DNA of 14,314 nt from CAYYJM01 sp964471755. Its GTDB lineage: Bacteria; Planctomycetota; Planctomycetia; Gemmatales; Gemmataceae. The stretch is taken from contig CAYYJM010000165.1 in the NCBI GenBank assembly GCA_964471755.1, positions 1 through 14,314 of the forward strand, read 5' to 3'. The first letter of the stretch is position 1, and each line of letters starts with the position of its first letter. Below the pieces are notes generated by a model. The model ran no database searches. It had not been told where the DNA came from and worked only from the letters and a program-made list of their open reading frames with translations. Both the position numbers and the translations under genes were made by a program. Shown piece after piece: positions 6,190 to 13,817 of this stretch.

Positions 6190-7623
6190 TCACGCCAGGA
6201 TGGCATCAATCGGCTTGCCGTGATCGATTTCCAGGCGCTTCCGGCCGGGGATTTCCAGACGGCGCGAGTCGAGACCAATCTGCTTCAGGATCGTTGCGTG
6301 GATATCGGTGACATAATGGCGATCCTCGACCGCGTGGAAGCCGATCTCGTCGGTCTTGCCGTGCGCGATGCCGCCCTTGATGCCGCCGCCGGCCAGCCAG
6401 ACGCTGAAACCGAAGATGTGATGATCCCGGCCGTCACTGCCCTGCGTCCCCGGCGTCCGGCCGAACTCCGTCGCGAAGACGACGAGCGTCTCGTCGAGCA
6501 GACCACGCTGCTTGAGATCCTTGAGCAGGCCGGCAATCGGCTTATCGACCTGGAGGCAGTTCTTCGTGTGGTTCGCCTTGAGGCCGCCGTGCGCGTCCCA
6601 GACGCCGGCTCCGCCCGCGCCGTGCTGAATCTGAATGAACCGCACGCCACGTTCGACCAGGCGGCGCGAGGCGAGCAACTGCGTGCCGAAATCGCGTGTC
6701 TCGGGCCGATCCAGGCCGTAGAGCTTCTTCGTCGTTTCCGTCTCGGCCTTGAAGTCGAGAACCTCCGGCAGCGACTTCTGCATCCGGAAGGCCAACTCGT
6801 ACGCCTGGACGCGGGCCATCAGGGCCGGATCGTCGGGATACTCGACGGCACGCAGACGATTCAGCTTGCCGACCAGGTCGAAGCCGAGTCGCTGCTCCAC
6901 GGCGGTGACGTTGCCCTCCGGCTTGCCGTAGTCGAGCGGATTGGCCGGATCGACACGCAGCGGCACGGCGTCATGGGCCGGGCCAAGGTAGTGGCCGTCC
7001 TTCGCGTTCCAGTATTCACGCCGACCCATCGAGATGAACTGCGGCAGGTTCTCATTGAGGGTGCCCAGGCCGTAGTGAACCCAGGCCCCGAGGGTGGGGA
7101 ACTCGCCATCGAGCATGTGCCGGCCGGAGTGGAACTGCGTCTGGGCACCGTGGTTGTCGTCGGTCGTGTACGTCGAACGGACGAAGGCGATGTCATCGAC
7201 GCACGTCGCCAGGTTCGGCCACCAGTCGGAGATCTCGATGCCGCTCTGGCCGTGCTTCTGGAAGCCGACCTGGAGCGGATAGAGCTTGTTCCGCTGCTGA
7301 CCGTTGGCGTCGTTGACGACGACGACACGGGCGAGCTTGAGCTTCTCCGGATCCTGGGTGTCCTTGAACGGCGTCTCGGCAATCGACTTGCCGGCGTACT
7401 TCGTCAGCATCGGCTTCGGATCGAAGCTCTCCATGTGGCTGACGCCACCATTCATGAAGAGCCAGATGACGCTCTTCGCCTTCGGCGGGAAGTGCGGCTT
7501 GCCGTCGGGTGGTGCCCAGGCCGTGCCCGGCGAGGCGTAGCCGTCGCGGTGGAGCAGCGCGCCCAGTGCGAGGCCAGTGAAGCCGAGGCCCAGGTCGGCG
7601 AGGAAGGTGCGGCGGTGGATCAT
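6190..7623 (-). CDS. DUF1501 protein, Tat-exported (copy A, paired with the 1084-aa cytochrome-like protein)
   Basis: A 477-aa protein. ATG 7623 has AGGAGA 6 nt upstream. It starts with a Tat signal (MIHRRTFLADLGLGFTG, then LALGALL). The DUF1501 family signatures are present in order: WLFMNGGVSHMESFDPKP at about 54-71, DFGTQLLASRRLVERGVRFI, FATEFGRTPGTQG, DGRDHHIFGFSVWLAGGG (Asp400, His401, His402), HYVTDIHATILKQIGLD and the C-terminal KRLEIDHGKPIDAIL. The fold family is alkaline-phosphatase/sulfatase-like, and the histidine and aspartate residues of the RDHH block are probable metal ligands by family analogy. The substrate is unknown. It lies 27 bp behind its cytochrome-like partner, which fits one transcript. 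It is the more canonical of the two DUF1501 copies; copy B has diverged in the TEFGRTP block. Confidence 0.95.
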   Translation of the reverse strand: MIHRRTFLADLGLGFTGLALGALLHRDGYASPGTAWAPPDGKPHFPPKAKSVIWLFMNGGVSHMESFDPKPMLTKYAGKSIAETPFKDTQDPEKLKLARVVVVNDANGQQRNKLYPLQVGFQKHGQSGIEISDWWPNLATCVDDIAFVRSTYTTDDNHGAQTQFHSGRHMLDGEFPTLGAWVHYGLGTLNENLPQFISMGRREYWNAKDGHYLGPAHDAVPLRVDPANPLDYGKPEGNVTAVEQRLGFDLVGKLNRLRAVEYPDDPALMARVQAYELAFRMQKSLPEVLDFKAETETTKKLYGLDRPETRDFGTQLLASRRLVERGVRFIQIQHGAGGAGVWDAHGGLKANHTKNCLQVDKPIAGLLKDLKQRGLLDETLVVFATEFGRTPGTQGSDGRDHHIFGFSVWLAGGGIKGGIAHGKTDEIGFHAVEDRHYVTDIHATILKQIGLDSRRLEIPGRKRLEIDHGKPIDAILA

Positions 7624-7650
7624 GATTCTTCTCCTGGCGAGAGTGGGGCG

Positions 7651-10600
7651 TCAGCGGATCGTGATGAAATCGTTGTGGTTCAGCAGCGCGTTGATCAGAT
7701 CGCCGCGAGCCCGCTTCTTCGCGTCGGGTTGGCCCTTGAACAGCGTCTCCCACTCAGCCAGCGCCGCCGTACAGGTGGTCAGCTCCGCCGCCGTCGGCGT
7801 CGCGGCCAGGACCGTCTCGAACGCCGCACGCACAAAGTCGGAGTCGGCCACGCCAGCGAGGCGATCATTGATCTTGCCGGCCATCGTCAGCACGAACTTG
7901 CTGTTCGACAGGGCCAGGGCCTGCTGCGGCAGGATGCTCTCGGCCCGTCGATAACACTCCAGCACGCTGGCGTCATCGAACATCGACAGAAACTTCTGAT
8001 GCTCGTTGTGCGAATGGAAGAAGTAGAGGCTCCGTCGATGCGACGCCTCGTCCCTGGCCGGAATCGACGGACCACCCATTGCCGGGTCGAGTTCGCCCGC
8101 CAGTGACAGGAGACTGTCACGAAGCGTCGGAGCGTCCATCCGCACCGGGTTCATCCGCCAGAGGAGCCGATTCTCCGGGTCGGCCGAGACGGCCGTTCCC
8201 GCACTCGACGAGGTCGTCCGGTACGTCTCCGACAGAACGAGGAGCCGGTGGAGATGCCGCATGCTCCAGCCGTTCTCCATGAACTCGACGGCGAGCCAGT
8301 CGAGCAACTCCGGATGCGTCGGAGCGGCTCCCTTGCGGCCGAAGTCGAACACCGTGGCGACGAGCGGCGTGCCGAAGTGTCTCGCCCAGACATGGTTGAC
8401 GGCCACTCGGGCCGTGAGCGGATGACGACGATCCGTCAGCCACTGGGCCAGGGCGGTGCGTCGGCCGGTACTCGTCGTCGGGAAGGGACGATTGCGCTGG
8501 GCCTCCGTCTCGGTCGATGACTCGACCGTCTTGAGCGCGCCGCGAAGCGGGGTGAAGTTCTCGCCCGGAGCGTCGAGGGCCTTGCGAGCCGTGGCGACGG
8601 CGGATCGGGCAACATCGCGTTTCTTCTCGGCGGTCGGCTTCTTCGCGCCCGTGGTCTGGAGCAATTCGAGTTCCGCCCGGGCGAGGGCTTCTTCGGCCTT
8701 CGCCACGCCGGCCTGTCGTTCAGCCAGGGCCGCCTGCCGGGCCAGATCCTTCGCTTTGGGATCGCGCTGGGCCGCAGCCCGAACCCGAAGCGAGGCCGGC
8801 TGGGCCTCGGCGACGGCGAGGACCTTCTCAGCCACGACCACGGCAGCCCGGCATTCCGCGACGGTGAGCGGCTTCTTCGGAGCCGGGCCAGCCTTCCCCT
8901 CGATGAGGGCAACATCGGCTGGCAGGTCCGCCAGTTCAAAGGAACGGAACGACGCCTGAGCCGTGAAGGTGATCAGTTCCAGGTCGCCGGCCTGGCGTGC
9001 GTTCGGCAGTCGGTAGGCAACCACGTGTTTGCCATCTACGGCGACGTTGACCAGCGAGCCACGCACGCGCACGGTTAACTCGATCGGCTGGTTGAGCGGA
9101 ATCGGTCGAGCCTGCATCGCTCCTGCCGGGTAGGTATGCGTTGCTCCGTTCTTGTAGGCGATCTGCACCTTCGAGCCGGCCGTCTGGGCACTGACATAGA
9201 CGAGGACCTCGTTGTCGCGGGCGACGTCGAAGGTAAGGCCCACCGAGCGGAATGGCTCGCCGCCGGTGATGGCGAATCGGAACGTCGCCTGGAAGTCGGC
9301 CGGCGGACGCTGCTTCGCACGGAGCGACGAACGCACCATGCCGGCCTGCGTCTGGATCAACTGGCCGCCCTCGTGCTTCCACTGGCCCGGGCCGATCTGC
9401 CAGAGATCCGGATTCGGCTTCGCGAAATCGTCGTGGAACAGGACCTTGCCCTTGCCGCCGGCCATCGGTGACGGCGCGGTGACATCGACGGGCCGCTTCT
9501 CGGCCACGGCGAGCGCCTTGCGGGCATCGCTCAGGGCCTGGCGAGCCGTCTCGATCTGGCTCTCGGCCTGGCGCAGTTGCTCATCGAGAACGTGCGGTCG
9601 CAGTCCCGGCGAATGAGCCTCGGCGGGCAGCGTCACCGGCCGGATGACGAGATCCCCCAGCGACAGCAGCGACGGCAGCCCCGGTGCGAGCGGTCGCTTC
9701 GTGATCGGGTCCTTCTCGTTGCCGCGTCGGAACAGATACGTCGGGGCGTCGAGATTGCAATCGAAGGCACGCGGCAGGCCATCCTTCTCGAAATCGGGCT
9801 GGCCGGGAACCATCTCCTGGCGGACCTGGTACGGCTCGAAGAACGCCCGGAAGCGGTAGTAGTCCGTCTGGGTGATCGGGTCGAACTTGTGATCATGACA
9901 CTTGGCACAGTTCATGGTCAGGCCAAGGAAAGCCTTCGAGGTGTGTTCGACGGTCTCCTCCAGCCAGGTGTTGCGATTGAACTTGAAGTACTGCCGGGCG
10001 AGGAAGCCGGTCGCCCGGAGGCGGCCGAGATCGGTCGGATAGAGTTCGTCGGCCGCGAACATCTCGCGGACCATCTGGTCGTAGCCCTTGTCGGCGTTGA
10101 GCGATTCGATGATCCAGTCGCGCCAGTGCCACATGTGCTTCTGACTGTTGCGAACTTCAGCTCCGAGACCCCACCAGTCGGAGTAACGCCAGATGTCCAT
10201 CCAGTGTCGGCCCCAACGCTCGCCGTACTGCGGCGAGGCGAGCAGGCGATCGACGATCTTCGCGTAGTCGGCGTCCGGGTTCGGCGAATTCGCGAAGGCG
10301 TCGAGTTCGGCCCGACTGGGTGGCAGGCCGACGAGGTCGAGGTGGAGGCGGCGGAGCAGAACGCGCCGGTCGGCCGGCGGCTGGAGTTTCACGCCCGCCT
10401 TCGCCCGTGCGGCAGCGAGGAACGCATCGACGGGATTGCGAATGCGCCCGGCATCCGGGAGCATCGGCACGGCCGGACGAACGGGTGGACGGAACGCCCA
10501 GTGGTCGCGGGGATCGGCCTCGGGCTTCTCATCGGGCGGGCTGTTGGCTCCCTGTGCGATCCAGGTCCGAAGGCGGGCGACCTCGGCTTCGGTCAGGCGT

Positions 10601-10905
10601 TCGCCTTCGCTGGGTGGCGGCATACGTCGCTTGCCGCCGGTCGCGGTGATGTGGGCCAGAATCAGACTCTCGTCCGGCTTGCCGGGAACGAGTGCCGGAC
10701 CACTGTCACCGCCGGTGCGGATCGACTTGACCGTATCGATGCGCAGGGCACCCTTCTGCTGAAGCGATCCGTGGCAGGCCACACAGCGAGCCGTCAGGAG
10801 AGGCTTGATCTCCCGCACATAGTCGATCGGCTCGGCGGCGCGAATGGCACCCTGGCTCGGAGCCAGTGTCAGAAACAGGAGGATGCAGAGGCAGGTTCGC
10901 GGCAT
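7651..10905 (-). CDS. PSCyt1-DUF1549-DUF1553 protein with concanavalin-like and coiled-coil insert (copy A)
   Basis: A 1084-aa protein. ATG 10905 has GGGAGA 7 nt upstream. A signal peptide covers residues 1 to about 24. PSCyt1 contains C41VAC44H45, then VPGKPDESLIL and MPPPSEGERL. DUF1549 (about 155-400) contains RLHLDLVGLPPSRAEL, GERWGRHWMD and a second heme-type motif C333AKC336H337 in CAKCHDHKFDPI. Between DUF1549 and DUF1553 is an insert absent from copy B. It has a coiled coil (about 438-470), a beta-rich LamG/DUF1080-like domain (about 488-657, beginning VLFHDDFAKPNPDLW and containing VAVDGKHVVAYRL), and a second long Ala/Glu/Arg coiled coil (about 680-780). DUF1553 (about 813-1084) has AQWLTDRRHPLTARV and PTHPELLDWLAVEF. 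It is probably an exported redox protein that also binds a polymer or partner through the insert; the reaction is unknown. It is the first gene of module A. Confidence 0.94.
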   Translation of the reverse strand: MPRTCLCILLFLTLAPSQGAIRAAEPIDYVREIKPLLTARCVACHGSLQQKGALRIDTVKSIRTGGDSGPALVPGKPDESLILAHITATGGKRRMPPPSEGERLTEAEVARLRTWIAQGANSPPDEKPEADPRDHWAFRPPVRPAVPMLPDAGRIRNPVDAFLAAARAKAGVKLQPPADRRVLLRRLHLDLVGLPPSRAELDAFANSPNPDADYAKIVDRLLASPQYGERWGRHWMDIWRYSDWWGLGAEVRNSQKHMWHWRDWIIESLNADKGYDQMVREMFAADELYPTDLGRLRATGFLARQYFKFNRNTWLEETVEHTSKAFLGLTMNCAKCHDHKFDPITQTDYYRFRAFFEPYQVRQEMVPGQPDFEKDGLPRAFDCNLDAPTYLFRRGNEKDPITKRPLAPGLPSLLSLGDLVIRPVTLPAEAHSPGLRPHVLDEQLRQAESQIETARQALSDARKALAVAEKRPVDVTAPSPMAGGKGKVLFHDDFAKPNPDLWQIGPGQWKHEGGQLIQTQAGMVRSSLRAKQRPPADFQATFRFAITGGEPFRSVGLTFDVARDNEVLVYVSAQTAGSKVQIAYKNGATHTYPAGAMQARPIPLNQPIELTVRVRGSLVNVAVDGKHVVAYRLPNARQAGDLELITFTAQASFRSFELADLPADVALIEGKAGPAPKKPLTVAECRAAVVVAEKVLAVAEAQPASLRVRAAAQRDPKAKDLARQAALAERQAGVAKAEEALARAELELLQTTGAKKPTAEKKRDVARSAVATARKALDAPGENFTPLRGALKTVESSTETEAQRNRPFPTTSTGRRTALAQWLTDRRHPLTARVAVNHVWARHFGTPLVATVFDFGRKGAAPTHPELLDWLAVEFMENGWSMRHLHRLLVLSETYRTTSSSAGTAVSADPENRLLWRMNPVRMDAPTLRDSLLSLAGELDPAMGGPSIPARDEASHRRSLYFFHSHNEHQKFLSMFDDASVLECYRRAESILPQQALALSNSKFVLTMAGKINDRLAGVADSDFVRAAFETVLAATPTAAELTTCTAALAEWETLFKGQPDAKKRARGDLINALLNHNDFITIR

Positions 10906-10926
10906 GGTCGAATCTCCCGCGGGGAG

Positions 10927-10962
10927 GGCGGTGGGGTGAGTGTTTGGATTCTACCCCACGCC
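10927..10962 (-). terminator. Hairpin between mddA-like gene and cytochrome-like copy A
   Basis: GGCG-(G)-TGGGGT at 10927-10937 pairs with ACCCCACGCC at 10953-10962, with one bulged base and a 15-nt loop. It lies 32 nt past the MddA-like stop and 21 nt before the next start, in an 88-bp gap. There is no T-run, so it could be a Rho-type stop, an attenuator or a 5' leader structure. The TAGAAT within the loop on the minus strand could serve as a -10 box, but no good -35 precedes it. Confidence 0.4.
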
Positions 10963-10993
10963 GATGCGGGATCGCCAGCATCTTTTCTCCGGT

Positions 10994-11746
10994 TCAGCGG
11001 CCCATCGGTTCCGGCCGGGGCGGCTCGGACAGGCTCGGAATGAGCATCGGCACCCGCTCACGGTACTCGGCGTACTCCGGGTGGGCCGCGATCAGGTCGC
11101 GTTCCTCCCAGCCGATGGCGACGAGGATGTACGTCGTGAGGCCGGCCGCGAAGACGAGATGGGCGGCGGTCATCGTCGGCGTCGCCCAGAAGACGATCAT
11201 CCAGCCGACGTAGAGCGGATGGCGGACCAGCCGGTACGGCCCCGGCGTCGTGAACGGCAGATGCGTGTACGGCCGACCGAGAAAGTGGAGCCAGACCTGA
11301 CGCAGGCCGAACAGGTCGAAGTGGTTGATCAGGAACGTGACGACCAGCACGATCAGCCAGCCGGCCGCGTACAGGGCCAGGAGCGAGCCGCGAGCCGGGA
11401 CGAACTGCACGTCCCAGATCACGCCGCCGAGCGGCCGCCAGAGCCAGAACATGAGGATCAGGGCGACGTTCGACAGCAGGACGTAGGTGCTGCGCTCGGC
11501 CGACTCGGGCACGTAGCGGGTCAGCCAGCGCTTGAAGACCGGCCGGGCCATGCCGCTGTGTTGCAGAGCGAACAGGGCGAGAAGACCGAGATCGATCAGA
11601 AGGGCGACGGCCAGCGAGCCCTCGCGCGGGCCATCGAGCGCCGTCGGCGTGCCAAGATTGCCGATGAAGCCGACGGCGTAGAGGAACGTGCCGAGGAACA
11701 GGACATAGGCGGCGAGACCGTAGATGAGTACGAGCAGACGCTGCAT
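10994..11746 (-). CDS. mddA: Methanethiol S-methyltransferase (MddA-like), integral membrane, isoprenylcysteine methyltransferase superfamily
   Basis: A 250-aa protein from ATG 11746, which has AAGGAG 7 nt upstream. The alternative start 16 codons earlier lacks a ribosome site. About five membrane segments are visible (roughly 4-28, 45-63, 88-106, 122-142, 182-212). Family blocks: FLYAVGFIGNLGTP, ALQHSGMARPVFKRWLTR (His63), ERSTYVLLSNVALILMF, FLINHFDLFGLRQVWL, PGPYRLVRHPLYVGW (175-182) and the C-terminal WEERDLIAAHPEY. The RHPLY...EERDL pair forms the S-adenosylmethionine-binding end in this superfamily. NHFDLFGLRQVWL is characteristic of MddA, which methylates methanethiol to dimethyl sulfide. 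NnrU and generic phospholipid methyltransferases are less likely. It is divergent from the WD40-like gene and upstream of module A on the same strand. The link to the cytochrome modules is by position only. Confidence 0.85.
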   Translation of the reverse strand: MQRLLVLIYGLAAYVLFLGTFLYAVGFIGNLGTPTALDGPREGSLAVALLIDLGLLALFALQHSGMARPVFKRWLTRYVPESAERSTYVLLSNVALILMFWLWRPLGGVIWDVQFVPARGSLLALYAAGWLIVLVVTFLINHFDLFGLRQVWLHFLGRPYTHLPFTTPGPYRLVRHPLYVGWMIVFWATPTMTAAHLVFAAGLTTYILVAIGWEERDLIAAHPEYAEYRERVPMLIPSLSEPPRPEPMGR

Positions 11747-11772
11747 GCGGGAACTCCTTGATCGGTGCGGCG

Positions 11773-11790
11773 GCGGCCTGGCAAGGCCGC
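11773..11790 (-). promoter_or_regulatory. Perfect hairpin in the leader of the mddA-like gene
   Basis: GCGGCCT (11773-11779) and AGGCCGC (11784-11790) form a 7-bp GC stem with a 4-nt loop. It ends 26 nt before the ATG and just upstream of the AAGGAG ribosome site. It could modulate translation or RNA stability. No known riboswitch class is recognised. Confidence 0.4.
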
Positions 11791-11832
11791 TCACAGGGCA
11801 CTATCGCGGTGCGTCCGCCGTTGTGACACTCC

Positions 11833-11842
11833 TGAACGTTCA
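11833..11842. promoter_or_regulatory. Palindrome TGAACGTTCA upstream of the mddA-like gene
   Basis: A perfect 10-bp palindrome 87 bp upstream of the mddA-like start. A near-identical dyad, GTGAAC-C-GTTCAC, occurs at 12135-12147 in the same divergent intergenic region, so both could be sites for one regulator. A short palindrome may also arise by chance. Confidence 0.3.
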
Positions 11843-12013
11843 CACTGTTGGCATCGTTTATGGCGAGCGTGGGGCGTCAGTTCCATGAGGGCTGGCACGC
11901 TGCGAAGACGATGCGGCCAGGGGGTGTTGCTGTGGAAGGCATCGCGGGTGCCAGGTTCGGCACAGCGACAGGGCCGTCCGGCAGAAAAACAGAAGAAATG
12001 AAGGAAAAGGCGC

Positions 12014-12041
12014 TTGACATGCCACTTTCCCTCGGGATGAT
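12014..12041 (+). promoter_or_regulatory. Sigma-70-type promoter for the WD40-like gene
   Basis: The perfect -35 box TTGACA (12014-12019) is followed after 16 bp by GATGAT (12036-12041; 4 of 6 match to TATAAT). It stands about 120 bp before the WD40-like start. The flanking A-rich stretch at 11985-12010 could act as an UP-like element. The rest of the 11747-12164 gap shows no supported gene. A 96-codon open frame there (11848-12138) has no ribosome site or recognisable product. Confidence 0.5.
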
Positions 12042-12134
12042 CAGCGAGGTTGTGTGGGCCCGCAAATCATCAGCACAATCAGGGAAGCGTGGACGTCCAA
12101 CGGTCGTGGCGAGTCTGCACCGTTCAGGACCGGC

Positions 12135-12147
12135 GTGAACCGTTCAC
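12135..12147. promoter_or_regulatory. Dyad GTGAAC-C-GTTCAC just upstream of the WD40-like gene
   Basis: Perfect 6-bp arms with a 1-nt spacer, 17 nt before the ATG and overlapping the start region. A further half site GTTCA lies at 12122-12126. It matches the core of the palindrome at 11833-11842. Its position downstream of the promoter would suit a repressor site. Confidence 0.33.
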
Positions 12148-12164
12148 AGTCGGAGGAACCGAGG

Positions 12165-13793
12165 ATGGTTATGAAAACCGCACTGCGTTTGGTTCTGGCC
12201 AGCGCCTTGACACTTCTACTGACTGTGACTTGGTGCGCGGCCCAACCGCAAGACACAATCCCGCAGGCTCCCAAACCAATCAAGGCCGTGCCGGTGCAAC
12301 TGCTGAACAAGGGGACCAAGTTGCACGTCCGGGCGATGGCCTTCTCCCCCAACGGCAAGACCCTCTACATCGCCGGCACGATGGGGCCGCCCATCGGAGG
12401 GAACGGACCGGTCGATGGCCGGCTCGGTTCCTGGGACGTGGCCAGCGGCAAGCTCGTCCGCGAACACAAGGGGCCACGGCTGGGCTACTTCTGCGATGGC
12501 CTGTTCGACGGCAAGTACCTCCTCCGGCAGTCCGAGACGGGGCGACAGCTGATCCTGGTCGATCCGGTCACGGGCCAGGAGGTTCGCCGCACCGAGGAGA
12601 ACGACTCGCAACTCCACTCGGTCGGCTGCGCCTGGGCTGGAGAGAAGGAAGTCGTGGCCGTGACCCAGGACGCCCAGGGGCGACGATATTTCCGCCGTTG
12701 GAGCCTGGAGACCGGCAAAAACCTCCCCACTCCAGCCGCGCTCGCCGACTCTCTCCCCCTTGGAGATTGGGCGGTGTGCTCGCCAGACAATAACTGGTAT
12801 GCCCTGACCGGGTGCCCCGGCATCCGTGTCCGTGCGGCACATACCGGCAAGGAGGTTCTGTACAACCCAAACGGCCACCGGCCGACCTTCGCCCCCGACG
12901 GGAAGACCTTCGCCTACGTCGATGGCGACGACAGCCGGGTCCGCCTCCACCGCACGGACACCTGGGAGTTGCTCGCCGAATTACCCTGGCCAGGGGACCC
13001 GCCCCCGGACGCTCCCCGTTCGCGCGGGGTCCACGCATTGCACTTCACGGCGGACGGCCGAGCGCTGGTCATCGCCTATAACGCCTCCCACGTCGCCGTC
13101 GTCGAGGTCGCCACGGGGCAATTCCGCTATCGGTTCGAGCACCACACCTACTCTTTGCGGGTCTTCCCGGAGAATCCCTTGCTCGTCACGGTAGCCCAGT
13201 CGAGGGGGGGCCTCCGGCCGGACGGCCCGACTCGCCCGAGCGGTTGGGTCGCCCTGTGGGACCTGCACAACCCGACCAGCCGTCAGGCGGCCGGACTGAC
13301 CAGGGCAGAGGCAGCACGATGCCTGAAGCAACTCGACGACACCCGTGCCGTGGTCGCCTCCGAGGGCATGCGTGCCCTTGCCGCCAACCCGAACCAGGCC
13401 ATCGGCCTGTTGCGGCAGTCCTTGCACGCGGCCCTGAAGCCGGATCCGCAGCAGGTTGCCCGGTGGATCATTGACCTGGATAGCGACGATTTCGACACGC
13501 GCGAGAAGGCGGAGCAGCGGTTGCGCGAGCAGGGCGCGGCGATCCGAAGCCTGTTGACGGTCGCTCGGGGCCAGCCGCACTCGCCAGACGTCGCGATGCG
13601 GCTGCGCATCCTGGTGGACGAGTTGAACGATCCGGCACGCCCGGCACGGTTGCGCGTCGTGCGCAGCGTCGAGTTGCTGGAATACTTCGCCACCCCGGAG
13701 GCGCGGGCCGTGCTCGCCGATCTCGCCGGTGGCGCGCCCGGGGCCGTGGCGACCGAGGAGGCCCGCGCCGCCCTGCGCCGTCTGGACCGCTGA
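12165..13793 (+). CDS. Secreted WD40-like beta-propeller protein with planctomycete C-terminal helical module
   Basis: A 542-aa protein from ATG 12165, which has GGAGGA 7 nt upstream. An ATG two codons later (12171) is also possible, and the open frame upstream to 12054 lacks a signal or ribosome site. The signal peptide is residues 1-26 (ALRLVLASALTLLLTVTWCAA). Residues 50-370 hold degenerate WD40 blades: VRAMAFSPNGKTLYIAG, GSWDVASGKLV, TFAPDGKTFAYVDGDD, ALHFTADGRALVIAY, GWVALWDLHNP. Residues 377-542 form the helical module found at the end of many Gemmata-type WD40 proteins: LTRAEAARCLKQLDD, IIDLDSDDFDTREKAEQRL, LRVVRSVELLEYFATPEAR, EEARAALRRL. The family role is unknown; scaffold or sensing roles are guesses. 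The N-terminal region after the signal resembles that of the partial gene starting at 14130. Confidence 0.85.
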   Translation: MVMKTALRLVLASALTLLLTVTWCAAQPQDTIPQAPKPIKAVPVQLLNKGTKLHVRAMAFSPNGKTLYIAGTMGPPIGGNGPVDGRLGSWDVASGKLVREHKGPRLGYFCDGLFDGKYLLRQSETGRQLILVDPVTGQEVRRTEENDSQLHSVGCAWAGEKEVVAVTQDAQGRRYFRRWSLETGKNLPTPAALADSLPLGDWAVCSPDNNWYALTGCPGIRVRAAHTGKEVLYNPNGHRPTFAPDGKTFAYVDGDDSRVRLHRTDTWELLAELPWPGDPPPDAPRSRGVHALHFTADGRALVIAYNASHVAVVEVATGQFRYRFEHHTYSLRVFPENPLLVTVAQSRGGLRPDGPTRPSGWVALWDLHNPTSRQAAGLTRAEAARCLKQLDDTRAVVASEGMRALAANPNQAIGLLRQSLHAALKPDPQQVARWIIDLDSDDFDTREKAEQRLREQGAAIRSLLTVARGQPHSPDVAMRLRILVDELNDPARPARLRVVRSVELLEYFATPEARAVLADLAGGAPGAVATEEARAALRRLDR

Positions 13794-13807
13794 CGCCGGC
13801 CCGTCAG
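13790..13807 (+). terminator. Hairpin overlapping the WD40-like stop codon
   Basis: CTGACG (13790-13795) pairs with CGTCAG (13802-13807) over CCGGCC. The stop codon TGA lies inside the left arm. There is no T-run, so if it ends transcription it is not a classical intrinsic terminator. Confidence 0.35.
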
Positions 13808-13817
13808 TCGCTTCCCA

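Noticed and set aside
6220..8106. Long plus-strand open frame of 628 codons opposite DUF1501 copy A and the cytochrome-like gene
   Set aside because: It is antisense to two confidently identified genes, has no recognisable domain and crosses their boundary. Long antisense frames are expected at this GC content.
11848..12138. 96-codon plus-strand open frame in the divergent gap
   Set aside because: It overlaps the likely promoter of the WD40-like gene, has no ribosome site and no recognised motif.
12054..12164. Earlier in-frame ATG for the WD40-like gene
   Set aside because: It would put 37 polar residues ahead of a clear signal peptide and lacks a Shine-Dalgarno site, whereas 12165 has GGAGGA at good spacing.
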